DNA of 64,000 nt, from the NCBI GenBank assembly GCA_016199985.1, contig JACQFQ010000057.1, forward strand, positions 26,112 through 90,111, written 5' to 3'. Positions 43,301-52,100 of this stretch are shown piece after piece; position 1 is the stretch's first letter; each line of letters begins with the position of its first letter. Under the pieces are notes generated by a model that was not told the DNA's origin, made no database searches, and was given only the letters and a program-made list of their open reading frames with translations. Source of the stretch: Verrucomicrobiota bacterium. Lineage in GTDB: Bacteria; Verrucomicrobiota; Verrucomicrobiia; Limisphaerales; UBA11320. The translations under genes were made by a program, and so were the position numbers.

Positions 43301-45393
43301 TTGCCCTGCCCGGGATCCATGCGGACCACCAGCGAGCTGTCCAAGGGCGTGGAGGGAATTCCAATGCCTCCAAAGGGACCCGCGTCGTCCGTGAGATCGC
43401 TGATCTTGATGCCGCGCGCTCCGCCGATGCCGTTGAACCCGCCTTGCCCTTGCGCCGGGAGCGTTCCGACCCAGTGCGTGTCGCCGCATCCCGAGGGATT
43501 GCTGTGAAACGCGTTGTAGACGGTTGTCCAAATCAGCGCCCAGGTTTTGTCGGTGGGCATGTTGAAGGGCTCATGCGTGATGTGCACTTGCACCGGCAGG
43601 CAGAAGGTAAATGGAATGAAGCACTCGGGGTGAAACTCCACGTGGACGACAGGCTTGTCGATGCGGCTGGGCGACACGAAAACCCGGAAGTCTTCGACCG
43701 GCATCAAGGACTTCGCCCGTTCCAGGATCTGGTTGAACCCCGAGTTGGGCGCCAGCGGATCATAGTCATACGCGTTGTTCGCCAACGGAAGGAAGACCAG
43801 GCACGGGCTGCCTTTGCGCGTGACCGGCAAATTGCCGGAGGAGACCGTGTTGTTCCCGTAGGGATTGCCAACGGTCTCGGGGATGCCGTGGGAAGGATCG
43901 ATCACAAATTCGACTCGCAGCTGGCCGGGCTGCATCCAGGAGTCGGGCAGGACGAAAGTGAAAGTCTTGTCCAGGTTGGGGCGCAGCGTCGCGAGGCTCC
44001 CGTCGTTGCCGACGGCGGCAAATGTCCGCGGGGAGAGGGGCGATCCGGGCAGCTCGGAATTGTTGAGGAATCCATGGAGCTCGGCCCCCACCGACCACGA
44101 GTCCTTGCCAGTCGTGTTCACCCCGAAGTGCGCGTACGCGCGGACCACTGTGGTCTTGTTCGCCACGAGGGACACATCGTTGTTCAAGCTCTGAACGGCC
44201 TGCACGACCTCGACATGATCGGCCTGAACATCGATCTGCAAGGGCGGCGTGTTGTTGTCGTAGCGGACCACGTCGGACCCTCGGATGGAATAGAGCCAGG
44301 TTCCCTGGCTGCGCAGGTTGCTGACCTGGACGTCCGTGGTGTCGATGAGGAACCATGACGCCGCGGAGTTTCCGTTGTGCGCCGGGTTGCCCTGGCGCTT
44401 GGTCGCCGCGGCGTTGTCGAGAAAGCAACCGAAGATCCCTCCGCAGGACACGGCCTGCTCGACGAGATAGAGATTGTTCGCGTCGGCCTCGACCGAGGTG
44501 ACCTGGCGCTGGCCCGTCGCGTCGTAGACCGACCGGGAGGCGCCGGAGTCAGCGGAGATTCGCCGGACTCCGCCTGACGGCGTGCTCGGCGTGAGCCCGG
44601 AACGCTGGCCGATCGCGGCATAGACGGCGGTCGATCGGGTGAAGAACAACTGACTGCTGAAGGACTCCTCGCGGAGGACGAAGTCCGTCACTCCTGTGGC
44701 GAGCTGTGTGACCTGCGTCGCCTTCGGGTTCAGGTCGTATCTCAGGAGAAGCCCCCCCTCGGTGAGGATAAAGAACGCGTCGCGAGGAGGATTGAAGAGA
44801 CCTGTCGTGTAACTGGCGCCGACGAGCTTTCGGAGTTTCCCTCCGGTTCCCAGCAGCTCGTATCGCGAGTCCGTCAGATCTGGCTTCACGCTGACAATGT
44901 TGAAAAAGTTTCCGTCGGAAAAGGAGTAGTACAGCCGATCCTGCCAGTACATCATCGCCCCCATTTCCGCGGGTTTGCTCAGCGGCGTATAAGGCGGCAG
45001 GATGACTTCCTGTATGGGATCGGCGAGTTGGGCGTTCACGGACTTTCGGTAAAGATGGAGCTGGTCGCTGAAGAAGATGTAAGCGTCGTTGCGCGCGACG
45101 CCGACGGGTCCGAACGCGCAATCGTGGATCATGTAATGCCTGGCTCCGCCGACGATCCCCATGAGCCCGACCTGGCCGTACTCCCTGAACTCGACGCTGC
45201 AACCGCCGTATCCGTCAGTCCAATAGAGCCCGTTGTTGAAGAACTCGAATTCGTTGATGTAGCTGGTGCTGGAGCCGGCGGAGCTCGTGGATGTGACGAT
45301 GGTTTGGGCCGGGATGGCGGCGCGGAGGGGGAGCTGGAGAGAAATGGAGGCGCCCAGCAACGCGGTCAAGAACGCGGTTCGGAAGCTGTTCAT
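40372..45393 (-). CDS. Giant secreted zinc metallopeptidase with PKD-like and C-terminal domains
   Basis: The 1673-residue protein has a signal peptide (FLTALLGASISLQLPLRAAI). Residues ~30-370 are beta-propeller/YD-like (FNNGLYWTDGYGGCSVEFRE). The protease domain (~530-810) carries the zincin motif TLAHELGHNYGRFHIDQTLS near residue 714 (HExxHxxGxxH: His, His, His). A downstream methionine is in DTMSYADSHWT (Met-turn-like). Later modules are a beta-sandwich region (~1000-1250), a sugar/CBM9-like domain, a PKD-like segment (SFDPDNDPITFKWTQVGGPS, ~1330) and an ~300-residue C-terminus ending WGLDNVVVKAIANP. It probably degrades protein outside the cell. A strong hairpin follows the gene. Confidence 0.78.
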   Translation of the reverse strand: MNSFRTAFLTALLGASISLQLPLRAAIPAQTIVTSTSSAGSSTSYINEFEFFNNGLYWTDGYGGCSVEFREYGQVGLMGIVGGARHYMIHDCAFGPVGVARNDAYIFFSDQLHLYRKSVNAQLADPIQEVILPPYTPLSKPAEMGAMMYWQDRLYYSFSDGNFFNIVSVKPDLTDSRYELLGTGGKLRKLVGASYTTGLFNPPRDAFFILTEGGLLLRYDLNPKATQVTQLATGVTDFVLREESFSSQLFFTRSTAVYAAIGQRSGLTPSTPSGGVRRISADSGASRSVYDATGQRQVTSVEADANNLYLVEQAVSCGGIFGCFLDNAAATKRQGNPAHNGNSAASWFLIDTTDVQVSNLRSQGTWLYSIRGSDVVRYDNNTPPLQIDVQADHVEVVQAVQSLNNDVSLVANKTTVVRAYAHFGVNTTGKDSWSVGAELHGFLNNSELPGSPLSPRTFAAVGNDGSLATLRPNLDKTFTFVLPDSWMQPGQLRVEFVIDPSHGIPETVGNPYGNNTVSSGNLPVTRKGSPCLVFLPLANNAYDYDPLAPNSGFNQILERAKSLMPVEDFRVFVSPSRIDKPVVHVEFHPECFIPFTFCLPVQVHITHEPFNMPTDKTWALIWTTVYNAFHSNPSGCGDTHWVGTLPAQGQGGFNGIGGARGIKISDLTDDAGPFGGIGIPSTPLDSSLVVRMDPGQGNANVPWDMFNGGHTLAHELGHNYGRFHIDQTLSGGNCGTQKPDRPWQTNPPYPFDACTIGPTDYNDPASYFGFDPIQFKVIAPDKAGDTMSYADSHWTSKAYWDALMGVVANPPPPAPPSQSPVSLQGLADGILLLNGRINTASNLVELLPAMVAPPGMLDPTFVNLSLAALQALPSAFPYRVKLIGPLDQVLSDQPLRFLAGVDSPGDTTAFFQVMAWEPATSRVQIWNGADILAEQIVSAHKPKLAIAAPHLDVAGHSLNLAWTASDDDGDGLLFTVLYSPDKGNSWDVVKAGYAGLQLSLDSDLLAGGNQALIRVLVTDGLNTTIATTAPFIIPKHAPKVVISGVNPGERIAYGEPRMLFGLGYQPEYGTLESSRLTWTLAGPTKLTGMGTKFSLTDLAPGPYKITLTALGVDNQTGASTVPFEVLPLEVADGSAPDVDGQVAEAAYAGSVRARLAVGNNHYASIQLLHANGHLHLAVSDLPLGGTALASFAFRVDAAADRSSSAKSDDRGFVISEEGIASQEVAVGGVMTETLSPANGYSAAIHQGGGAWSAEMQIDEALVGGWNHAAGVSFALTLTPKGLGRPTVYSWPDLAGASQPSSWAPAFFGTLPPQANRGPIAIAGDPQVLNLVGPAQAHLDGGGSFDPDNDPITFKWTQVGGPSVALQGGLTATPSFSVPIVTSVATLQFRLVVNDGKLNSPESLTQIQVVPTSVPDAGLSGPEQVAKANGSFCGELVGSGLPGGKWAVQASSNLVNWVTIDTNSLNYFSIISFVDEDAKHYSHRFYRALQLVRKETQVYANGFEGAVGAEWSARPVATTPAGARKFLGPFGNAGTKLSLSGIGAHDHVQISFDLYIIQSWDGNNPSVGPDRFLVKVGGGSTLLDTTFGSTVSGVYQSYPGAFGSSYPPLTGSTEHGTLGYLWGVAPADSVYHITLSFPHTSSSVAIEFSGLNLQDLTDESWGLDNVVVKAIANP

Positions 45394-45663
45394 AACAATT
45401 CTAAGGGTTGGGGTTCGTGGGTTACGCGGTGGCTGCCGGTTCCCGTCGACGCGTGGGCGAGCGAAGCGAAGGGATGCTGTTACGAGCCAGCCGCATCAGG
45501 CACCTATAGCCGGACTGGGCCGGAATGGAAGCTTCAAGATGGGGAAACGAAGCCTCCATGGCGCTCGATCCCGATTTCGTTCTTCACATTTGCCCGTGGG
45601 CTCCTAGATTCGCACAGCCTGTCCGCGATTGTTTGACCCTGAACATTGACTCACTGAACTACT

Positions 45664-47736
45664 ATGGCCGCTGATACCTCCGTCGCCAAACCGGTTGACG
45701 CTCCACCCCTGAAACCTCTCGTCCTGAAGTCCAAGCTGGCCTCCACTCCGCGCCATGCGCCGAAGTATTCAGTGAGGGTCAAGAACGCCGCCGGCCAGGA
45801 AGTTGTGGTGGCTTGTCCTCGGGCCACTCGCGCCTTGGTGGCTTTGATGGATGTTCACGCGGTGAACGGCGGCGCGGCCTGCCATTGGGGCGGTCCCGCG
45901 GCGTTTGCGGAAATGATGGCGGCGATCCACTCCATCCTCTTCTCGACCACCGGCCGCGAATGGCACGAAGCCTTCAATTTCATCAATGACGCCGGCCACG
46001 CCGAGAACGGCATCTACGCGCTGCGCTCCAACTACGGTTTCGACGGAATGACTTTCGACACGCTGAAGGGCTTCCGAAGCATCGCGAGCAAACTGACCGG
46101 CCATGGCGAGGCTCATTTGAACCCGGAGGGCGTTCTCATGAGCAACGGCCCGCTGGGCTCCGCGTTTCCCCAGGCCCAGGGCCTGGCCCTGGCCGACAAA
46201 GTGGCGGGGCGCGATCGCGTCACGCTGTGCGTGATCTCCGACGGCGCCTCGATGGAGGGCGAGGCCAAGGAGGCCTTCGCGGCCGTTCCGGGACTCGCCG
46301 CCAAAGGACGCATGAACCCGTTCGTCGCCCTGATTTCCGACAACGACACCAAGCTTTCCGGGCGCATCACGAAGGACTCGTTTTCCATGCAGCCGACCTT
46401 CCAATCCCTGGCCGCGCTGGGTTGGAATGTCATTCCTGTTTCCAACGGACATGATCTTCAGGCTGTTTATCTCGCGGTCGAGCGGGGCATCGCCGAGGCC
46501 AAGGCGCAGCCCGCGAAACCCGTCGCCCTCTGGATCAAGACTATCAAGGGCTACGGCGTGAAGTCGACCGAGGAGAACGCGGCGGGCGGCCACGGCTTCC
46601 CTCTGGCGAATGGCGAAAAGATCGTCGAGTTCGTCGCGGAGATTTACGGTGGCCAGCCGCCCGAGGAGTTTGCGAATTGGGCAAAGGCGCTGCGCGTCGA
46701 CTGGGAGCAGAAGGAAGCGGCCAAGAAGGCGAAGGCGGCGACGCAGCCCCCGGCCGCCGCGCCGGCGGTGAAGAAGGACAAGGTGCAGAGCGGTTTGGCC
46801 AAAGGCGCGATCAGGGCCGCCGTCGAAGGCTATCCTGTCTTCTCGATCTCTTCCGATGTCCAGGGCTCCACAGGGATTAGCTCGTTCCAGAAGAGCCTGC
46901 CGGATCGCTTCGTGGAGGTCGGGATCGCCGAAGCCAACATGGTGAGCGTGGCCGCGGGGTTCTCGAAGGCGGGGTTCGTGCCCATCGTCGACACCTTCGG
47001 TCAGTTTGGCGTGACGAAGGGCAATCTGCCCTTGACCATGGCCGCGCTGTCACAGGCGCCGGTGATCGCGATGTTCTCGCACGTAGGGTTCCAGGACGCC
47101 GCCGACGGCGCGTCACACCAGGCCACGACCTACCTTGCCGCCACCTCCGCGATCCCGCACACCGCGGTCATCGCGCCTTCGTGCTCGGATGAAGCCGAGG
47201 CCCTCATGTATCTCGCGATCCGGCGTATTGCCGAGGATCGCAAGGCGGGCAAGGACGGCGAGAGCTGCGTGTTCTTCGTTGGCCGCGAGAATTATCCCCT
47301 CTGCTGGGCTGAAGGCGCGCGCTACGAATGGGCGAAGGCCCAGGTCCTGCAGACGGGCAACGACGTGGTGCTCGTCGGCTGCGGCCCCCTGCTCAGCAAG
47401 GCGATCGAGGCGGGGAAGAAGCTGGCGGAGCGCGGCGTCAGCGCGACGGTGATCAACAATCCGTTCGTGAATCGAATCGATCTCCCCACATTCACGGACG
47501 CGGTCAAGCGCTGCTCCGGCCGATTGGTCACCATCGAGGACCACCAGGTCGTGGCGGGAATGGGCGCTCAGCTGTCGCACGCGCTGTCCGACGCAGGGGT
47601 CGCTCACCGCGTCAAGACCCTCGGGATTCACGGCGAGTTCGGCCAGTCCGCCTATCTTGCGGAAGAGCTCTACCAGCGGCACGGCCTGACGACTGACAAG
47701 ATGATCGAGGCCGCGCTCTCGCTCATCAAAGGCTGA
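45664..47736 (+). CDS. Transketolase-like protein
   Basis: The 690-residue protein has a thiamine-pyrophosphate domain (VISDGASMEGEAKEAFAAVP, then LISDNDTKLSG), a Pyr domain (VEVGIAEANMVSVAAGFSKA, with the catalytic Glu) and a C-terminal domain (VVLVGCGPLLSKAIEAG, RLVTIEDHQVVAGMGAQLSH). The invariant GDG of transketolases is here SDG, and the linker between the halves is Ala/Lys/Pro-rich (AKAATQPPAAAPAVKKDK). This fits the broad transketolase family rather than DXS, but a specific sugar-phosphate reaction cannot be confirmed. The first ~20 residues (MAADTSVAKPVDAPPLKPLV) are an unusual Pro-rich lead. Start ATG 45664 follows a 270-bp gap with no clear promoter. Confidence 0.85.
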   Translation: MAADTSVAKPVDAPPLKPLVLKSKLASTPRHAPKYSVRVKNAAGQEVVVACPRATRALVALMDVHAVNGGAACHWGGPAAFAEMMAAIHSILFSTTGREWHEAFNFINDAGHAENGIYALRSNYGFDGMTFDTLKGFRSIASKLTGHGEAHLNPEGVLMSNGPLGSAFPQAQGLALADKVAGRDRVTLCVISDGASMEGEAKEAFAAVPGLAAKGRMNPFVALISDNDTKLSGRITKDSFSMQPTFQSLAALGWNVIPVSNGHDLQAVYLAVERGIAEAKAQPAKPVALWIKTIKGYGVKSTEENAAGGHGFPLANGEKIVEFVAEIYGGQPPEEFANWAKALRVDWEQKEAAKKAKAATQPPAAAPAVKKDKVQSGLAKGAIRAAVEGYPVFSISSDVQGSTGISSFQKSLPDRFVEVGIAEANMVSVAAGFSKAGFVPIVDTFGQFGVTKGNLPLTMAALSQAPVIAMFSHVGFQDAADGASHQATTYLAATSAIPHTAVIAPSCSDEAEALMYLAIRRIAEDRKAGKDGESCVFFVGRENYPLCWAEGARYEWAKAQVLQTGNDVVLVGCGPLLSKAIEAGKKLAERGVSATVINNPFVNRIDLPTFTDAVKRCSGRLVTIEDHQVVAGMGAQLSHALSDAGVAHRVKTLGIHGEFGQSAYLAEELYQRHGLTTDKMIEAALSLIKG

Positions 47737-47744
47737 GCGGCCTG

Positions 47745-48401
47745 CTAGAGCAGGTTGCGGCTGGCGATCCGAAGGACCCCGGCCTCCGCCATCGTCCGCG
47801 CGTCCTCCTGTCGCTCCTGTTCCGTCTGGGGCGTGGAGCGGATCGCGTCCTCGATGAGGTGGGCCTGGAAGGCGAGCGACTGCGCCTGCGTCGCGCTCTT
47901 CACGACGCATCCGTCGTGGGAGAACCCCATCAGGTAAACGTCCGTGATGTTTCGCGCCCGCAGAAACTCAGCGAGCCCCGTGGAGGTGCGGCCGTCGTTG
48001 TCGAAGAACGCGCTTTGACCGTTGAGGTCGGAATCCTGCCCTCGATAAAAAATCTTCTGGATATAGTCGCGAACCAGCGCCGGGGCGAGCTCGGCGCCGG
48101 GGGTTTTTTGAACGCAGTGGACGGGCGCGAGCTTGAACAGTTGACGCTTGAAGTCGATGACCTGGCCAATCTCCCGCTTGTCATGGTTCGACGCGAAAAT
48201 CTTGTGGGATTTGGGATGCCAGTCCTGCGTGGCAACGACGAGCCGAAAGCGTCGTTGGAAACGGTTCGCCAGGCCGATCACCGCGTCGGAGTCGGGCATC
48301 TCCCATGCGCCGTGCGGCAGGAAGTCTCTTTGGAGATCAATGAGCACCAGGGCGGACTTCGCAAGGGAAACGGATTCGGAGAGAGCAGGGGAGGCGTCCA
48401 T
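47745..48401 (-). CDS. Nicotinamidase-like cysteine hydrolase (isochorismatase fold)
   Basis: The 218-residue protein has SALVLIDLQRDFLPHGAWEM (catalytic Asp22), metal-site residues in VATQDWHPKSHKIFASNHDK (Asp60, His62, His73), VHCVQKTPGAEL, IFYRGQDSDLNGQSAFFDND and MGFSHDGCVVKSATQAQSLA (nucleophile Cys165). The layout is that of nicotinamidase PncA (nicotinamide to nicotinate in NAD salvage). However the catalytic lysine that normally precedes Gly in (R/Y)KG is Arg120 here, and the cis-peptide region VA(T/L)D(Y/F)C reads FSHDGC. It may have altered activity. It is the first of two minus-strand genes and has its own ATG at 48401. Confidence 0.8.
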   Translation of the reverse strand: MDASPALSESVSLAKSALVLIDLQRDFLPHGAWEMPDSDAVIGLANRFQRRFRLVVATQDWHPKSHKIFASNHDKREIGQVIDFKRQLFKLAPVHCVQKTPGAELAPALVRDYIQKIFYRGQDSDLNGQSAFFDNDGRTSTGLAEFLRARNITDVYLMGFSHDGCVVKSATQAQSLAFQAHLIEDAIRSTPQTEQERQEDARTMAEAGVLRIASRNLL

Positions 48402-48402
48402 G

Positions 48403-48909
48403 TTAGAAGTCTCGGGGCGCGGAGCCCATGGGGCTTTCGGGGACTGAGAACAATGACTGCAGACTCAGGCTGAAGTCCGGCAGGAGCGGCTCGACCAGAG
48501 TTTCTTTCACCATCAACGTCTCCCGCAGGCTGAGCCCGTAATCGGTGGCGTGGTAGACCTCGACGTTCTCATAGCGGGGATCGACGATCCACAGGCGCGG
48601 GATCTTGATCCGCTCATAGACGTCCTTTTTCAGCACCGTGTCGGCGTAGTGGTCCTCGGGATTGATGATCTCGACCGCAAGCCAGAGCTTATCGCTCGCG
48701 GCCGTGACAAGGGCGAGGTCGGGTCGGAAATGATCGCGATCGGAGATCACCACGCGGCTCCGCGCTTCCAGCAGCCTGGACGGGCTTGCCGCGTGGATCG
48801 TCTGGCCGAGCATGCGGTGCAAAGCCAGGCAGATCGACTCATGGGAGCTCCGCGGCGGAAGCCGCAACACCCATTCGCCGTCGATCAGTTCTTCGTATGG
48901 TTCATCCAT
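48403..48909 (-). CDS. Uma2 family protein (restriction-endonuclease-like fold)
   Basis: The 168-residue product has YEELIDGEWVLRLPPRSSHE, VVISDRDHFRPDLALVTAA (PD motif), LAVEIINPEDHYADTVLKKD (ExI/V) and YERIKIPRLWIVDPRYENVE, then VYHATDYGLSLRETLMV. This is the DUF820/Uma2 family, a nuclease-fold group common in cyanobacteria and planctomycetes with no proven function. The PD...(E)xK-like core seems intact except that the usual lysine follows as KKD. It starts at ATG 48909 and lies 1 bp upstream of the nicotinamidase start on the same strand. Confidence 0.8.
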   Translation of the reverse strand: MDEPYEELIDGEWVLRLPPRSSHESICLALHRMLGQTIHAASPSRLLEARSRVVISDRDHFRPDLALVTAASDKLWLAVEIINPEDHYADTVLKKDVYERIKIPRLWIVDPRYENVEVYHATDYGLSLRETLMVKETLVEPLLPDFSLSLQSLFSVPESPMGSAPRDF

Positions 48910-49125
48910 CAGAGTTCCGTGACGCTAAGTGGAATCGCAACCCGTTCGAAGGAAAAAGTGGCCCTGATTTGCGCGCGGTTGTTTGCGGTATCGGGACGGA
49001 CGCTCAAACAACCGCGCCCCCCTCGGTCGTTGTCGCGTCCGCGTCGAGTCGCCCGCGAAGACACAAAGACACGAAGCAGGTCTTGGGTCACGGCGGCGTT
49101 CTTGCCGGGTCCGGATAAGGGAGAA

Positions 49126-52100
49126 TCAGCGCGCCGGGGTCAGCACACGATAGAAGCGCCTGCCGAACGTTTTCGAATCCAGGGTTTCTGAGACGGAGGG
49201 GACGCTTGTGGACGGGATGGTTTTGAGGTTTTGCCACGAACCGGCTTCGAGGCTGTCGCTGTACTGGACCACGTAGTCATGGACTGGGACGGTGTTGAAC
49301 CGCAGCAGCAGGCCGCCGCTTTGCACCGTCACGAGCAGCCGCAAACCGCTCTCGGCGTCTTTCGGATCCGTGCCCGCGAGATACTCCTGAAGGTTTGTGA
49401 GCCCGTCGCCATCGGAGTCCGCGAAGGAGTCCTTCGGATCGTTCTTGTTCAGTTGGTGGGCGTCTTCCCACCAATCGGGGAGGCCGTCCCCATCGGTGTC
49501 GGGAACGCTCACCGTCAGAACGGCCTTGTCGCTGACCGCGTTGCCGAACGGGTTTTCCACAGTCGCCCAGTACTCGCCCGCTTGATTGGTTTGCAGATTC
49601 ACGATGGCGTACAGGGTGTTCGTTTCGTTCATGACCGCGACGCCGTTGTGGAACCATTGGTACCGCAGCAACGGGTCGCCGTCCGCGACGACCTTGAACT
49701 GCGCGGCGCCGGTGACAGGCACGGTCTGCGATTGAGGGGACTGAGTGACGCTCGGAGGGCTGACCACGACAAGAGTGGCGACTCGGCTGGTGACGGAGCC
49801 GAAGCTGTTCGAGACCACCAGCGAGTAGTCGCCGGCGTTGGCCGGCGTCAGGTTGAGGAGACGCAGGCTCGGCTGGACGCCGTCGGACTCGAGCGGGAGT
49901 CCGTTGCGCCGCCATTGGAAGGACAGAGGCGTCGAGCCGCCGGCGGTCGCGTGCAGAGCTGTTGCTCCGCCGTTCGTGGCCGTTTGACTGATGGGCTGCT
50001 CGTGAAGGAGAGGGGCCATCGGATCGCCCGTTCCCAGGAGCTCCGCATCGAAGCTGAGATCGCTGCTGTTCAGGGCCTGTTGATGAATCTCCACGGCCAG
50101 CACGTTCGTTCCGTTCAGCAGAAGCGCCGGGCTGACGGCGTTGGTGTGGAACGCGGATTCATCCACGCCGGTCACATTCACCGTCGCCAGCGTGGCCGCG
50201 TTGATTGTTCCGCCGGGCATGTTGTCGCGAAACAGCTCGACGCCGTTGAGGTAGGCCACGATGCCGTCATCGCGGAGGAACCTCAGGAACAGCTCCTTGA
50301 CGCTCGACTTGTCCTTCACCACGAACGCATGGCGGAAAAAGTAGGAGGGATACTTGTTGTTGGAATCGGGACCGAAGCCCAAGAGCGTCGCCTCGTCGTT
50401 TTCATCCGGGCTGTAGCCGAGTTGGGCCAAACCCCGGGGCCAGGCGCTGTCATCAAAGCCGATGGAGGTCCAGGCGCCGCCGGGGAATGCGCCGCGATCG
50501 TTATATCTCCAGAGCCCTCCTTGCGGGAGGAGGCTGAGGGGCGCAAGGATTCTGTTGGTGATGGTCAGCGACACCGGGGTCGAGATCGTCGCGACGCCCC
50601 GGTTGTCGGTGGCGATCGCTTTCAAGACGTGGGGCCCCACCGCGGGCGACACCCAAAGAGCGGTGTAGGGAGGAAGGGTCGCGGAGCCCAGCGGGACGTC
50701 GTCCAGGAGAAAGTCCACGCGCTGAACCTGGCCGTCGGGATCGCTCGCCGTCGCCCCCACGGTGATCGAAGCGGGCTCGACGAGAATGGCGCCGTTGGGC
50801 GGGTTGGTGAGGTTCACGATCGGGGGAAGGTTGGGATCCACGATCACGTTGACCACCGACGATGTCCGCGAGAGGCCCAGGGTGTTCACCGCGACGGCTC
50901 GCAGCGAATACGTCCCCGCCGGGACATTGTTCCAGTCCAGGGTGTAGGGATCGGTGGCGTCCTGGCCGAGCTTGCGCGTTCCCTCGTAGAACTCCACGCG
51001 GTTGATCCCGTTCTCCAGATCGCTCGCGCTTGCTGCCAGCGGGATGGACGCCGGGGCGATGAAGCGCGCGTTGTTCGTGGGGGAGGTCCAGGTCACGGAG
51101 GGGATCTGGGGCGCGATGGTTCCCGTAAGCTCCAGATCGAAGCTGATGTCGGAGCTCGTTGGTCCCGCCTGATGAATCTCCACCGCGAGAACATTCGCGC
51201 CGTTTGCCAGGAGATTGGGAGGGACATTGGCGCCGTAGAAGGTGGAGGTTTCATCCGCGCCTCCGACGGCCACCAGCGCCTTGGTCGCGGGCGTGATTGC
51301 GCCATCGGGCATGTTGCTGCGGAAGACCTCGGTTCCGTTCAGGTAGACCACGGCCCCATCGTCGCGCAAAACGGAGACATGCAGCGTGAGGTAGCGCGAG
51401 GCGCTCGCGATGGAGAATGACCTCCTGAACCAGGTCGTGATGAATTTGTTGTTCGGATCGGGCCCGTAGCCGACAAGTGTGGCCTCGTCTTTTTCATCGG
51501 GGCTGTAGCCGAGCTGCGCGGGCCCGTGTTTCCACAGGCTGTCGTCGAAGCCGACCTGAGTCCACGTGTTCGCGGGCGCGACGCCGGTGTCGAGATACTT
51601 CCAGTCGGCGCCCTTGCTGATCGCCGTCGTCGGGGTGGGATTGAACACCGCGATCTCCACGGGATCGGACACGGCGATCGCCAGTCCGCTGTCGGTCGCT
51701 CTCGCCGTGAGTGTATGAACGCCCGAGGGAGCGTTGGCCCAGCTGACGCCGTAGGGCGAAGACAGGTCTTCCCCGATCTTCACGCCATCGGCAAAGAACT
51801 CCACCTTCCGAATCGTGCCGTCGGAATCGAACGCGTTCGCCGCGATGTCGATGTTGACCGGCGGGAGATACGACGCGCCGTTTGCGGGAGACGTGATCGA
51901 AACGACCGGGGGCGTGTTGGGGAGATTGGCTCGTCCGGGAGTGATCCCCGAGGCAAACCAGTTCGCGGGATCGTCGGCGTAATCCGAGGCGACGCGCCTT
52001 TGCAGCGACGGACCGCTCCCGTCCGCAACGACCGGCCAGGGCGCCTTGTCGTTGTAGCGAACTCCATCCACCAGCAGATAGGGAACGAAGCCATTGGTGT

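Noticed and set aside
42286..44358. A 690-codon open frame on the plus strand
   Set aside because: It is antisense to the metallopeptidase gene, Arg/Val/Gly-rich, without motifs; a by-product of high GC.
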